The notes: generated by a model from the sequence alone, not told the origin. A DNA stretch of 64,000 bases from Leishmania infantum JPCM5 (GCF_000002875.2 NC_009394.2:186001-250000); one strand, 5' to 3'; counted from the stretch's first letter, positions 56,001 to 64,000 are shown. Made by a program: numbers and translations.

Positions 56001-59000
56001 TCTTTCGCAACATCTCAAGCTCGCTACAAACGGTGCTCATGGAAAACCCCTACAAGGTGATCACCACCCCGCCGGTCATCCTGCCAACCTCGAGCCCGGT
56101 GCTGATCGACATCAAGGGCTCTGAGATGCTGCCAACGGACCAGGTGTATATTGTTCCTGCCAATCAGTCGTGTTCGGAGACATGCAGCCTACCACTAAAG
56201 CCGACAGAGTGGCCCGACGTCGCGCACACCGCCCAGCACGTGAACTCGACGACGGCGCTGGTGACCTTTTCGAAGCCCATCGACGTCACCGTCTCCCTCG
56301 GCGTGTGCTACCGCCGCACCGGCCGCTACCTAACGCGGTTGGCGAACATCACCGTCATGGAGTCGAACCCCACCTCCTACACGGTCAACTTCGTGCCGCG
56401 CGTCGGAACGCGGCCGACGTTGGTGTTCACTGGCGAGGACCTGACAGGCACAGACACGATAATGATTGTGAAGCCCGGCGTCACCTGCCTTGAGGGCAAC
56501 GCCGTCGCCACCGGCACATTTGTGTCAGTCAGCGAAGACGCAACGACGAGTCAGTTCCTTCTTGCGCTGGTCGGCAATGCAGTGCTTGCGCAGAACTACA
56601 TCGTGTGCTACGAAGTATCGACCGTCGGCGCCTATGTGGAGGTGTCGCCTGTGCTGCAGGTGCTGGAGGGCGGTCCGTCGAGCGTCCTGTCAAGCAACAC
56701 CCCGATGCGTGGCCGTGCGACTGTGCTGACAGTGGCGGACCCGCAGGTAGGGGACGAGATGTACATTGCGTGCGTCGGATGCAGCTGCTTCGACGAGGTT
56801 GAGGCTGCCGTGCCGTACGGCAGTGTGCGCGCGACGGCGCACGTCCTGGAGGGCAGCACCTCGAGCGCCTCCGACGTCGTCTCCATCTCGCTGCGCGTCG
56901 GCTTCAACGATACGAAGAGCTACCCGGTTTGCTACCGCCGCAGTGACAGCGGATACGCGCAGATTGGCGGCACCGCCTACTTCGTCACCCCGGTGCCGAA
57001 CTCGCCGAGCGCGGTGGCGCAGCTTCCCGCCTTAGCGCAGTACCAAGGCCAACGACTGTACTACAACTTTTCAGACTACACCGCCGCCGTGCCGCTCGGT
57101 AGCGGCGACCTTGTCATGCTGGTGCAGGCAGCTCGCACCTGCTGGGACAACGTGGAGATGAACGCGAGCGGTGTGGTGGTGCAAACAAGTGAGCTGACGG
57201 GCACTGTCGAGTCCCTCAGCATTGGCAGATGGGAAGCGCACGTGCCCTCTCTGGGGCCCGATGTGCCATCTAACGCACCCGCGCTGTTCCCGCTCTCCTA
57301 CCTGCTGTGTTACCGCGAGGTCGCGCAGCTGGAGTACGTGAGCGTGCCGCTTGAGATGCAGACGACGGTGATAAAGGCGGCCGACCCGGCTACCTTCGAA
57401 ACGAATCCGAAGACCGTGGAGAAGGGTATGTTGGATGTGAACATGATGTTTAGCTACACCGACACAGGGAAGGAGGGCGACGAGGCGTACGTGGTGCAGT
57501 TCACGAGCCTCACGAACACGGTATGCGACGACGCCAGGTCCACGCTCGTCTCAGCGCGCGGAAGAGCGCACCCGGTGTACATACTGAACATGTCTGGCGG
57601 TGCCGTTGTGGGCAACGACAACACGGCCGTGTGCTACACCCGCGCCGGCGCAACAGTGGCCGAGGTGCCGCAGCTGCTTACAGTGGCCGAGAGCAATCCA
57701 AGTGGTTACCTGACGAACGTGACGACTGGGTCGGTGGCGCGCGGGCGGCAGTACATCGAGTTCGTCATCGTCGGCTCCGGCCTGAACGTTATGAGTGACG
57801 AAGTCGTTTTCACCGACGTGCCGTGTGCGATGGCGCCGCGCCCGTTCAAATCGAGCGGCCACCTCGCGCGCCTCGGCGACGCCGCCGCCAACGGCACGAC
57901 GTACAGTGTTGTCACTCAGTTTGTTTCGCTGATGAGCCCGATCGACGTCTACGTGTGCTACCAGCACAACGCCGTGTGGCGCGAGGTCGGCGCGGCGCTG
58001 ACGCTGAACGCGCCGCAGCCCCTGACGGTGTTGGTGATTTCTGCAGATGGGACGCAGACAACGCCCCGCGCGGGGCAGCACCTGCACTTGCAGTTGATCG
58101 ATGGCATGCCGACGGTGCCGATTGGTGCCGTGGTTCTAAGCGCAGAGACGACGGGGGAAGGAACGTGGTGCCACAACTTCACGGCTGCGAACGTGCAAGA
58201 GCCGGCGCTGGATATATTGTCGGAGGCGATACTGGACGTGTCGGTGTGGCAGGTGTCCGGGCACGCGCGGTTGTGTGTCCGCTATGACGACGGCACGCCG
58301 TGGGCCGACGTGGCCACTAGCGTCGATGCCACCAGCATCTACATTAACCCGGCAAACCCGTCCGCTATGGACGTCTTTCCGAGTCCGCCGCGAGTCGGGC
58401 AGAGCGTCACGCTGACGTTCCACCTGTTGGTGCCGTCGAACGCAGGGGATATGGTGAAGATCACGGCGCCGACTTACGAGGCGTGTGAGATGGCCGCAAG
58501 CATCAACGGCTTCCCCCCTGTCATGCCCGTCACGGTGAAGGACAGCGCGACGACGACGCTCACGCTCGTCGACTCGACAGATCCGCTGCTGTATCGCAGC
58601 TTCAACGCTACTGGGACGTACCGAGTGTGCTACTACAGCGCGGCAGAGCTGTCGTGGGGAGTGGTGGGTGGCACGCTCGCCGCCGGTTCCGTCACGGTGG
58701 AGGAGCTGGTGCCGCAGTCGTGGGTCATCGCCTCTGGCCACACCGAGATCGGGTACGAGTTCGCCCTAGCCTTCCACGACGAGCTCAGCATTCTAAAGCC
58801 AAGTTCTGGCAATGACCTTGTGTGGGCGGCGCCGTCCAGTGTGAGCTGCGGCGCGAACCCGTACATGTGCAGAGGATGCATTATTTTCGAGTGGAACGCG
58901 TCGCTGTCGAACTCCTCCACGGCCGTGACGGCCGCCAACGCCACGGTGAGTGTGGACTACATGAACCTCTGCTACCGCCTCGCCGAGGCTACGGCAGCGC

Positions 59001-62000
59001 TGGTTGCTGGCTCGCTGAACATTACGACAGGCCCCATCCAGTGCGTGGAGGAGGACTCCTTCATCTCAGGCCAACAGCAGCTGATTACGTTCCGGCTGGA
59101 TGCCGGCACCGACGTCACGGACGACAGCTGGCGCCTCTCCTTCTACGCAACCACCGCGTTGCACTGCAACGATCGCTACCTCGAAGGCTTTATCCCGGGG
59201 TCAGCGCGGCTGCAGGAGGTGACGAGCACGTCGGCGACGTATTTGGTCTTGTGGCCGGTCGGACTGGGTGTCACGACCAGAGAGTACACGATCTGCTACA
59301 CCCATAACAATCTGGTGGGTCCAGTGTGCACGTGCGGGCAGATCGACGCGAACACCGGCGAGTGCTACATCACTGGCTCACCAGGGTCGCCACAGAGCTT
59401 TACGCCGTCGCCGCATCCGACCTACGTGGGGCAGTCGATCACGCTCAACTTCACGGTGAACGCGTCCATGACGGCCTACCCGCCCACTGCCATCAAGTTT
59501 GTCACGTACGTGGACGAACTTACCGGCTGCGACGGCGCCCCGGCCTTCACGCCGGTCGGGGCCACCCTCACGAAGATCAGCGCACTTCTGTACATGTATG
59601 TCTTCAAGCACAACTACACCCTCGGCACCGCCACGCTGCTGGTGTGCGCGCTTACAGACTTGTCGACCTCGTACGGCCGCGTTGCCTCGGTAGTCGTGCC
59701 CTCGTCGCCAACGACGAACAACACGCTGTGGATTCGGCCCTACCTCGGCCTCACCACGTTCCCGTCCGAGGCGGACTATTTGCGCTCGATGCAGACGCTA
59801 AACCTGACCTTCACGATGGCGAGCCGGCAAGAGGACGATGTGGTGAGCAAGCACGACCGCATCACCGTCGTCGGAGACCCGAACAACTGCATCGAGTCCT
59901 ACATCAGCGCTCAGGACCCGTTGACGCTCATGAGCATGTTCTACCTTCCCGACACGGCCTTCCTGGCGCTGCCGGCGACGGTGCTGAGCGTCAGCGTGTC
60001 GCTGTTCCTCACCCGGTCCCTCGCAACCTTCGCTGCCAGCACAGCCAGTCAAGGCACGCACTACTTCTGCTACAAGTTGGGAGACGGTACGTGGGCGCCG
60101 ATTCTACCGAAGCTGACCATACAAGAAGCGCTCATCGGTAGTTGCTCCGTCACAGGCGCGCTGAGCCCTTCCAACGGCGACAACGGCGAGTCGAGCGGCT
60201 CGACGACAAACAATGGAGGCTCGCTGCGTGCCATGTACTACGCCCCGACCCAAATCCTCGGCACGGCCCTGTTCGAGCGCCTGGCGTCGCCATCGGCGGA
60301 TGCGGTGCGAGTCGTGCCGCAGAGTGAGTGGTGCACAAACGATGCGGCGGCTGTCTTCACCATTGCCGTGGCCTCGGGGTCGTCCTCTAGCCTGAGCAGC
60401 GGCAGCGGCAGCGTCGAAGCGGTGTTCTTCGCACCACTGCAGGGCGCGTACAAGGTGTGCTACCGCTTCGGCACAAGCACAAACTGGAGTCCAGCGTGCA
60501 CCGATCTAAGTGTGACGGACCCCAGCCCGACTGGGGCGACGACGGGGTGCTGGAATGTGGGGCAGACGATGAACATGACGGCGACGCACGTGATCCGCGA
60601 CTACGTCTTTACGGCGTCGGATCACTTGCGGTTGGTGCAAGGCGCGTTGCCGTGTCGCCACTCGAACGGCTCGCTGACGGTGTCCTCGGAGACGGTGACG
60701 GTAGGTGACGCGGTGCAGCCGGCATATGGCATTCTGCTCTCTGATGTGGTGGCGGGGCAGACGACCTACATGATGCCGCCCGCCTTCTTCCGCACTGGCA
60801 CGAGAGACGTGCGGCTGTGCTACACCGACGCTTCGGGTAACCAGTTTACGGTTCCCTTGGACTTCGTTGGTGACCCAGGCAAGTCGCTCTTTCCTGTCCA
60901 GGCCCGCCAGCCGAGCAGCATCGTCTTTCCGCAGCGTTACATTCAGGTTGGGCAGCGCATGTTCATGAACTTCACCTCCGCCAGCTCTTCTGTGACGCCT
61001 CCGCTACACCCGTACGCCGCGCTGCCGCAGCTCTACACGCCGGGCCCCGCCTTCAACGGCACCTTTGACGGTGCGACACTGCTAGCAGTGTCGAGCAGCA
61101 CCGCTTACATCGATGGCCGGTGCGCTGCTGCGCTGCGTGCCGGCACCCTCACCAACACCTCGTTCTTAGGTGTCTACGGCTCGGCGGCGCAGAGCGGAGA
61201 AAGCTACGTCCCGTACACCATCGGTAACTACGACCCGACAGTGGCACAGCACTACATTGCATGCTACCAGCTCGCAACGTGCGGCGTGGTCGACAGCGGC
61301 GACCCGTTCCGGGTGCACAACGTGAACCCGTCCAGCGTCTACACAGACGTCTCGACGCCACGGCGGGGGCAGCTGATCGAGGTGGTGTTTACGCGAGACA
61401 CGGCGCCGTCCGCGGTCGCGCTTTCGCCTGGCAGCGATCGCGGCATCAAGCAGACCGATCTTGCCTCCTGCTGGACCCTCACCGACATCTCTGGACAACT
61501 GGTGCAAGGCACCTCAGACCTGACGCACTTCACGTCTATCTTCTACGCCCAGGCGCCAGAACTCGCCTCGACGACAGCCACGCGTAGCTGCTACAAGCTG
61601 AGCGAGGGCAGCTGGTCAGAAGTGCCGAACGGCGTGACAAGCGTACTTGCTGCCAACCCAAAGAATTTTGCGACTCATCCAGCCTCGGCGCGGGTGAACC
61701 AGGTGAACTACATCCAGTTCTACGGCACGGGCTTAGGCAGCAACGACCGGGTCAAACTCATCACGCGCTCGCTGAACTGCAGCGAGGACTCGGTGCCGCC
61801 GTCGTCGCTCGCAGCCTACAAGGCGACCGAGCCAAACAGCGCCACCGCCGGCACTTCTGAGGGATGGAAGGTGACGGAGGTGAGCAGCGACGGTTTGACG
61901 GCGAGGCTGAACTTCACGTCCAGCTCGACCGGCACGTTGAGCGTGTGCTACCGGCTTGATGCAGATACAGTGTGGACGCTGGTGTACGGCGACCTCATCA

Positions 62001-64000
62001 TCTACGAGCGCAACCCGCCCGTCGTCACGCGCACGCCGGTCACTACGCTCGAGGGCGAACTCTTCACGCTGAACTTCACGGGGTCCACCGAGGGTATCTC
62101 GGACCTTTCCTCTGATGATCGCGTGGTGCTGTACTACGGCTCAGCAGTCAACTGTGTCGCCCCGACAACGGATGAGACGGCGCCGTCGGTCACCGCCTCC
62201 CCGTCGCGCACGGACATGCTGCCACAGTCGATCGCGTACCAACTGGACATGGGCACGCGCGGCAACTACACCCTCTGCTACAAGGTCTCCGCCTCGAACG
62301 TGCCAGGTGGGTACGTGGTGGTTTGGGGCTACGATGTCGTGGTGGTCGCGCCAAACCCGCAGAATATGACGCTGTACCCGGTCCGTGCGCCGAGCGTGCA
62401 CCGGCCAAACGAACTGCTGACGCACGTGTTCGCTGGATGGGCGCTTGCGGCGACGACTGAAAAGATGGATTCGGTGAAGCTAATCGAGGCGAGTGCGAGC
62501 GGTAGTACCACCGACACGATGTGTCAGAAGAACTCGGCGGCAGCGGCGATCACGTACTACTCCCTCTACGCGAACGGCACGCATGCAGAGCAGGTGTGGC
62601 GAGCGTCGCCCGCCGGCATGCATGTTCCGTTCTCGGTGTGCTACAAGCTGTACGGTGGGCAGTATCACGTCATTGGAGACACGCTCACCATCACCGGGAC
62701 GGCGAGCCCGAGCGGGGCCACGTCGGCGAAGCTCAGCGGTAGCAGTACAACGATCTCATCTGGCGAGTCCATGTCGTGGACGCTGGTCGGTGCCGACGCG
62801 CAGTCCTGCGCCGATAATGAAGCCCTGATCTTCTTCAGCGCCAACGGCTGCCACAACGCGCCCTACTACGTGAATATGTCGGCGATTCTGTCGTCGAGCG
62901 CGTCGATCGCGATCACCTTCCCAGCTGGGGCGGTCGTCGTGTCGAACTGTAGCGGTATGACGCAGCTGCGCGTGCCGTGGACGTACCCGTTTGATGCCGG
63001 CTCGGTGAGCGCCGCGGCATCGTCTCGGACGGCTCTCCTTTCCCTGTGCTACTGGAGCACTGGCAACGACGCCGTCTCGGTGCTGTCGAGCGACGCTATC
63101 ACCCTCAGCCAAGGTGTGCCGCCGCCGCTCGACATGACGCTGTCCGTGACGGCCCAGGAGGTATTCAGCTTCGACCTTTCAGTGTCGCCAGCGACAACAG
63201 ACTGGGTCGTGCTGGTGGCAGACCCCTCAAGCTGCGTCGGCGTCAGCGCCCCTGCCGACGACGCGGACTTTACGGACCTGAACTTTAGTGAGACCACGGG
63301 CGTGGCCACCGTCACAGCAGCCGTTCCTGGCGCAGGGATGTACTACGTGTGCTACTCACACCAGGTCGGGGTGTGTGGCGCAAGCACGGGGCGTGAGTGT
63401 GCGCGTGTGGTGGCGCAGGTGGAAGCAAGGGCTGCCAGCCCACAAAGGTGGAGCGGCCAGCCGACGCCGGTGTACGTGTCGAGCTCGTTGGTCATCACGT
63501 TAGACTTTGCCAGTAACGGTGATGCGTCAGCGCAAGGGACAACGGCGTCGGCGTGGCTGGCCGTCATGGCAGCTGAGAAGCTGCCGCACACCATGCGGGA
63601 CGTGTGGGTAGCGTGCGTGCAATCGCAGACGATGAAGTCACTTCGGTACGGCTTGACGTACAGCAGCGCGAGTGGCATGTGGAACACCGATCACATTCTG
63701 GTGCGATCTGGACCGTACGCCCTGTGCTACACCGCGCAGAGCACAGTAGAGGCGGCCCTGCATCTTTTCGGTCCAGTCAGCAACGCTGGCCCAGTGGTGC
63801 TGGCGAGCACCGTGGCCGGCGTCGATCTGCCACCCTCAATGGCAGTAACGAACGTAAACACGGTGGTGCTCACGGGCGGTGGCTTGTCAACGACGGACGT
63901 GGTGATGGCAGTGGCACTCCCCTCCTCGAGCGAGTCAGGATCGGTGTCAGCCGCGACGGAGGTGCCGAGCGACATCTGTACAAACGAAGCCTACAAGCCT
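47090..64000 (+). CDS. Giant modular secreted/surface protein (3' end outside window)
   Basis: Not a named gene to me. One frame is open from ATG 47090 to the window end: at least 5,637 residues without a stop. Residues 1-40 have a basic start, then LLSLLLACLCAALAVVAPA, a clear signal peptide. The rest consists of about 45 degenerate modules averaging ~123 residues (range roughly 100-145). Each has an early Pro/Tyr-rich strand (such as NPTSYTV or NPSGYLT), a middle 'D-x-V-x-L/F' strand, a lone Cys, and a closing strand with Tyr-x-x-Cys-Tyr (YRVCYR, YYVCYR, YLLCYQ). Two Cys per module and strand-rich sequence suggest disulfide-linked beta-sandwich (Ig-like) domains; this is inference. Ser runs sit in loops (near 48560, 49790, 51404, 52785, 53128). 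No membrane span or enzyme motif is visible; the C-terminus and any anchor lie outside. A role as an adhesin or coat component is plausible but unproven. Confidence 0.88.
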   Translation, partial: MALAFDGRRARWRRNGRLLSLLLACLCAALAVVAPACVAITFSMANVQQPSVYQTIQITLESNPLAQDPSITTSDLVFFVPSADIKKCVYSSTPTESTPGYHAVKATGSGGFTGQLILAVTSTEFTTGTTYYPCYLSRSEKSATIVRRGYVSPGSDDTLAVLPPIYTSFSMSPTSANGGEGPVSLTIVQAEHSDRPINQGLSGGHTILLVPCGSISVSGSTVESNCDDLNTLVTPCATVGAASETPTGVVALSGLQGQSTGKVSGNFTVPYKPNTSGYYMCVPYCYSASAGCGESTTAMSFTVVASASAESSSYVLTFGGANPGVYSRTPVLPQARENGLMYFTGAGLSASDAVKVIRAHDMCTSTTAALLPNLEVGALQLAAETDGMTTAQVLFVAPDLVATQVVGRVCYQRAASGLWSTAYLSALNAEADFTIDILQPTEFELTSSSTSPAVGETLTLAFRGDGLDGSVDKAYLSSSSDGNPCNRDASGSSSSSSSSSGSETYKRNMYFTCKMSGSSTTTSTCTVMVDPEDTNAAMTLSVCYLKGGSSGQTNFAQVHGTVALQARNPTYAVTPYPMFAGQSVKLAFTGVSLHADDEVRLIAPSGTCDDSSSILATATIHSVEEIVQNVVYQYTLVGSAETCIMVCYRHLGSDMWVVARGADGRPAVSSVCAASNIYISAFPVRYRITNLGTGGSDGSTAGTLLTVGETATVRFTITSAQRFSSTTTPTTIKVVQAADTCVTTPCGTENVAACARAQRAADYTDSITKTSSAAFTASIQVNGADVNYIVCVETSSSSGAYVPVLPTSETSSTSTAFGFITTQQNPTLVSHTPNTWRVAMSTLYTTFRGSNLDAKTNVVYAVAASALLAFYTASEGTVVAVCPPVPQTPETVLVSAMVTNSSSSSNLAMVTYTRADRLHDGQYVYLCYAWSAGSGDSHITMAGRVSVAAAIPSSSAWQAPTETSNLRAGQPIQLSFTSNLTSLSAMKDAVYFYSYVQSSNPNPNCYCDPTACATGMRIAYTSNITFTSATTSIKDDTTIYTAPLGFSNYDYGAIYIICYATFGQAADTYMGRVTVDLANPTYYTVSSVAAPLNRVGAPITITAIRRCMTAACALTLQDSLRLIPSSVQCSQLSSDSSSGSSSAAEEASVQAIRDPVLNPGAVSLTRTFVVDAEGTYRVCYRLASGTTYSDVVFSTSYTRSLLTAVTANPQKATPVPSVPSAGQFVIMNLSCTMVSLCSTCTMLRLVPGVRASCWEKVSGTYSSDSCLTTTSVQYPDLYLVEGSYTVCYGSNYTTSHRVPGTLTVTSANPSSYTPTESSGYAVYTNQATDYTLGITGTGLATADTAFLLPDMGYTCHDLRTGEVQSQGKLASWLQPSVKPYPLQLTSTGVSWVVSNQSKRFGGGLLNDADLCPGNGAPCLLKLCYMRSGTSWAPVTLLASSSSSSTSSSLSSTPSGIELFASNPSSVELDRYPLAIGMYVMATVQGAGLLSTDMVTINAGDCSGAAATVSVAGAVYVNDAGKQWYGVLRVKSAASSYAVCYWRSGSATEVAAITFADATDVSTILILSTPLYYVLSPSNFTSMHTPLTRYEELIVSASFMDQGTLGTALSYVQLITADASVSECNYGPFQSVASGVTPFPVSLTLSSVPGSGASGSLTLYQGRLTVETGVYALCMNTTIGLFRVFKAPPSAAYTTEGSSEVLVYDAVPIAYTAVPKSVMLGQVVALTFSSMSASSSDSEIDQAPAKLEAGDSVQIIDGTLYECGFPNATVLAAGVVSASGSSMGSTTVSLALPSAYKLDGVGVSAGGKNYTVCYRKQKSTFATSPRIGSAVDRNFRIMAEVPTKWTTQPQQAQVNAPLNITFYGDLEEDDFLTAADVAFLVSVPDGAEPDFSLCHVTADSSSSGSSSASAGRIVISQGAMTKPDNVNTQWSIPANVLLESTYVVCYTAKNNGQPVYVSSPATLVVYPTQSPSGAYLARSATSIVNDLTALQGERVFLLFNTTVALDVVLDNGQSSSSSSTPSLENYDAVRITADSACSAPLGAGVIDPIPTDFGYAPPGIVDETTGLTVPYLNLRIRAEVGSYYVCMRRRNRESWQAYYEFEVVGGLYVGPAVLSISAAAVLTFTTTPTTPRAWVPHTEVQANYNADFSMANVVQFFFVAYTGTGSVTDSDEINGDSCYRPASSSEAASASVTLVNRTLQVYLVDPMFTQHSFGMAGTYLLCYQITGHNIASIYPTALTVADPSPTAYIVPSLLSVQHAFTMSIVATDAIFATGASNVAQIYTATDATVMPNCTEASVPSGGTTRFTKFTQTNASYASVEPTLLAPGYYFLCFLTDGQKKDFVVPNAAGGYVFSVGLVGAQKYTVTPSPAYLGQLLDIKITGSQLSSSDHVKLLRVSHDELSSSGSTTSSGGSYVAQCTPNSENADASEAAGAAGSTVQSSSGTVAHYHPRVNETGTFILCYQSSLLSNAWVWVMDIHQFTVGLAHPTHYSLSVATPYETQVLLLYIHDSGDDGSGTAGRLQDTDQLKLVERGSGANGFDCAAGATNSSVIGLISYVSAQSNSSVHVYQICGSAVASVTVCYALSGATAASPGWAEVPLQSPPPTYIFEGVSIEANPFVGPLRSSSSSASGTATGWVAPRPYEPFSFYFTTEAAGLEAQRVAFAQSPVTLCALDVSYVAPLLYQKDPEQASEFTVSLPYAGNYAVYIGPYAAVTAPNITHGTPLLVGQCDPCNFTPSYALVGTYVLLSFPSSVGDSLGDADEVRLFPVSQGLKGRPCEATTGAYAGVTLTPDSALSTSSMTVFNVTTGAEAEAKYLGEYYVCYRKVSASSASAGSSTATFAVVSKNDGAASIFSVYPADLLTATVCPASSMYALETAVFNVTARDTALYPNVAFSSSDVFVVVPSDVLSSTVGGGCGSITDVDALVEASGGRAQLAKLDTYGNGYSNWYLTFATQMTTVYYSWCFKMQYDTLFRNISSSLQTVLMENPYKVITTPPVILPTSSPVLIDIKGSEMLPTDQVYIVPANQSCSETCSLPLKPTEWPDVAHTAQHVNSTTALVTFSKPIDVTVSLGVCYRRTGRYLTRLANITVMESNPTSYTVNFVPRVGTRPTLVFTGEDLTGTDTIMIVKPGVTCLEGNAVATGTFVSVSEDATTSQFLLALVGNAVLAQNYIVCYEVSTVGAYVEVSPVLQVLEGGPSSVLSSNTPMRGRATVLTVADPQVGDEMYIACVGCSCFDEVEAAVPYGSVRATAHVLEGSTSSASDVVSISLRVGFNDTKSYPVCYRRSDSGYAQIGGTAYFVTPVPNSPSAVAQLPALAQYQGQRLYYNFSDYTAAVPLGSGDLVMLVQAARTCWDNVEMNASGVVVQTSELTGTVESLSIGRWEAHVPSLGPDVPSNAPALFPLSYLLCYREVAQLEYVSVPLEMQTTVIKAADPATFETNPKTVEKGMLDVNMMFSYTDTGKEGDEAYVVQFTSLTNTVCDDARSTLVSARGRAHPVYILNMSGGAVVGNDNTAVCYTRAGATVAEVPQLLTVAESNPSGYLTNVTTGSVARGRQYIEFVIVGSGLNVMSDEVVFTDVPCAMAPRPFKSSGHLARLGDAAANGTTYSVVTQFVSLMSPIDVYVCYQHNAVWREVGAALTLNAPQPLTVLVISADGTQTTPRAGQHLHLQLIDGMPTVPIGAVVLSAETTGEGTWCHNFTAANVQEPALDILSEAILDVSVWQVSGHARLCVRYDDGTPWADVATSVDATSIYINPANPSAMDVFPSPPRVGQSVTLTFHLLVPSNAGDMVKITAPTYEACEMAASINGFPPVMPVTVKDSATTTLTLVDSTDPLLYRSFNATGTYRVCYYSAAELSWGVVGGTLAAGSVTVEELVPQSWVIASGHTEIGYEFALAFHDELSILKPSSGNDLVWAAPSSVSCGANPYMCRGCIIFEWNASLSNSSTAVTAANATVSVDYMNLCYRLAEATAALVAGSLNITTGPIQCVEEDSFISGQQQLITFRLDAGTDVTDDSWRLSFYATTALHCNDRYLEGFIPGSARLQEVTSTSATYLVLWPVGLGVTTREYTICYTHNNLVGPVCTCGQIDANTGECYITGSPGSPQSFTPSPHPTYVGQSITLNFTVNASMTAYPPTAIKFVTYVDELTGCDGAPAFTPVGATLTKISALLYMYVFKHNYTLGTATLLVCALTDLSTSYGRVASVVVPSSPTTNNTLWIRPYLGLTTFPSEADYLRSMQTLNLTFTMASRQEDDVVSKHDRITVVGDPNNCIESYISAQDPLTLMSMFYLPDTAFLALPATVLSVSVSLFLTRSLATFAASTASQGTHYFCYKLGDGTWAPILPKLTIQEALIGSCSVTGALSPSNGDNGESSGSTTNNGGSLRAMYYAPTQILGTALFERLASPSADAVRVVPQSEWCTNDAAAVFTIAVASGSSSSLSSGSGSVEAVFFAPLQGAYKVCYRFGTSTNWSPACTDLSVTDPSPTGATTGCWNVGQTMNMTATHVIRDYVFTASDHLRLVQGALPCRHSNGSLTVSSETVTVGDAVQPAYGILLSDVVAGQTTYMMPPAFFRTGTRDVRLCYTDASGNQFTVPLDFVGDPGKSLFPVQARQPSSIVFPQRYIQVGQRMFMNFTSASSSVTPPLHPYAALPQLYTPGPAFNGTFDGATLLAVSSSTAYIDGRCAAALRAGTLTNTSFLGVYGSAAQSGESYVPYTIGNYDPTVAQHYIACYQLATCGVVDSGDPFRVHNVNPSSVYTDVSTPRRGQLIEVVFTRDTAPSAVALSPGSDRGIKQTDLASCWTLTDISGQLVQGTSDLTHFTSIFYAQAPELASTTATRSCYKLSEGSWSEVPNGVTSVLAANPKNFATHPASARVNQVNYIQFYGTGLGSNDRVKLITRSLNCSEDSVPPSSLAAYKATEPNSATAGTSEGWKVTEVSSDGLTARLNFTSSSTGTLSVCYRLDADTVWTLVYGDLIIYERNPPVVTRTPVTTLEGELFTLNFTGSTEGISDLSSDDRVVLYYGSAVNCVAPTTDETAPSVTASPSRTDMLPQSIAYQLDMGTRGNYTLCYKVSASNVPGGYVVVWGYDVVVVAPNPQNMTLYPVRAPSVHRPNELLTHVFAGWALAATTEKMDSVKLIEASASGSTTDTMCQKNSAAAAITYYSLYANGTHAEQVWRASPAGMHVPFSVCYKLYGGQYHVIGDTLTITGTASPSGATSAKLSGSSTTISSGESMSWTLVGADAQSCADNEALIFFSANGCHNAPYYVNMSAILSSSASIAITFPAGAVVVSNCSGMTQLRVPWTYPFDAGSVSAAASSRTALLSLCYWSTGNDAVSVLSSDAITLSQGVPPPLDMTLSVTAQEVFSFDLSVSPATTDWVVLVADPSSCVGVSAPADDADFTDLNFSETTGVATVTAAVPGAGMYYVCYSHQVGVCGASTGRECARVVAQVEARAASPQRWSGQPTPVYVSSSLVITLDFASNGDASAQGTTASAWLAVMAAEKLPHTMRDVWVACVQSQTMKSLRYGLTYSSASGMWNTDHILVRSGPYALCYTAQSTVEAALHLFGPVSNAGPVVLASTVAGVDLPPSMAVTNVNTVVLTGGGLSTTDVVMAVALPSSSESGSVSAATEVPSDICTNEAYKP

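Noticed and set aside
47122..63503. Many 60-270-residue plus-strand frames within the giant gene
   Set aside because: All lie in the two other frames; the frame starting at 47090 stays open throughout and carries the repeated motif.
1..64000. tRNA, rRNA, CRISPR arrays and strand-switch regions
   Set aside because: No cloverleaf-type box A/box B pairs, rRNA-like blocks or regularly spaced short repeats were noticed, and all intact genes are on one strand. A tRNA scan would be the decisive test.

Overview
This window is nuclear DNA from a trypanosomatid, almost certainly a Leishmania species. The evidence is GC-rich intronless genes all on the + strand, long pyrimidine tracts followed by AG (trans-splice acceptors) upstream of start codons, abundant TG/CA microsatellites in the intergenic spaces, and a tandem array of leishmanolysin (GP63/MSP) genes. 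The order of a dihydroxyacetone kinase, a GP63 array and a TDY-type MAP kinase matches what is known of Leishmania chromosome 10. The GP63 sequences look more like the L. donovani/L. infantum complex than L. major; that species call is inference. All intact genes read left to right, consistent with one polycistronic transcription unit.

Layout. 1-857: 3' end of a dihydroxyacetone kinase. 2855-4762: unknown 635-residue protein with a possible ubiquitin-like region. 6014-6499 and 9665-10276: two paralogous membrane-anchored RING proteins. 12951-16366: a leucine-rich-repeat gene broken by a stop codon and several frameshifts. 17289-17540: a small 4F5/zinc-finger protein. 18565-19180 (minus): a decayed fragment ending in a C2H2 finger, possibly a retroposon relic. 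20839-38197: five GP63 genes interrupted by three assembly gaps. Copies 1, 2, 4 and 5 end in a GPI-anchor signal; copy 3 instead ends in a transmembrane segment with a Cys-rich tail. A truncated PIF1-family helicase fragment (35407-36190) is joined directly to the leader of copy 5. 41060-42226: MAP kinase MPK3. 47090 to the window end: one uninterrupted reading frame of at least 5,637 codons, with a signal peptide and about 45 degenerate modules of roughly 120 residues, each ending near a Tyr-x-x-Cys-Tyr motif. Its C-terminus lies beyond the window.

How it fits together. The GP63 array supplies surface metalloprotease variants that share a common backbone, 5' leader and catalytic core but differ in short patches, 3' UTR class and membrane anchor. 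The giant modular ORF looks like a very large secreted or surface protein, possibly an adhesin, and is the least explained object here. The pseudogenes, the helicase fragment and the retroposon-like pieces cluster around the GP63 array, marking it as a recombination-prone part of an otherwise conserved gene order. Intergenic spaces are long (1-5 kb), as is normal in Leishmania, and mostly hold UTR sequence and simple repeats.
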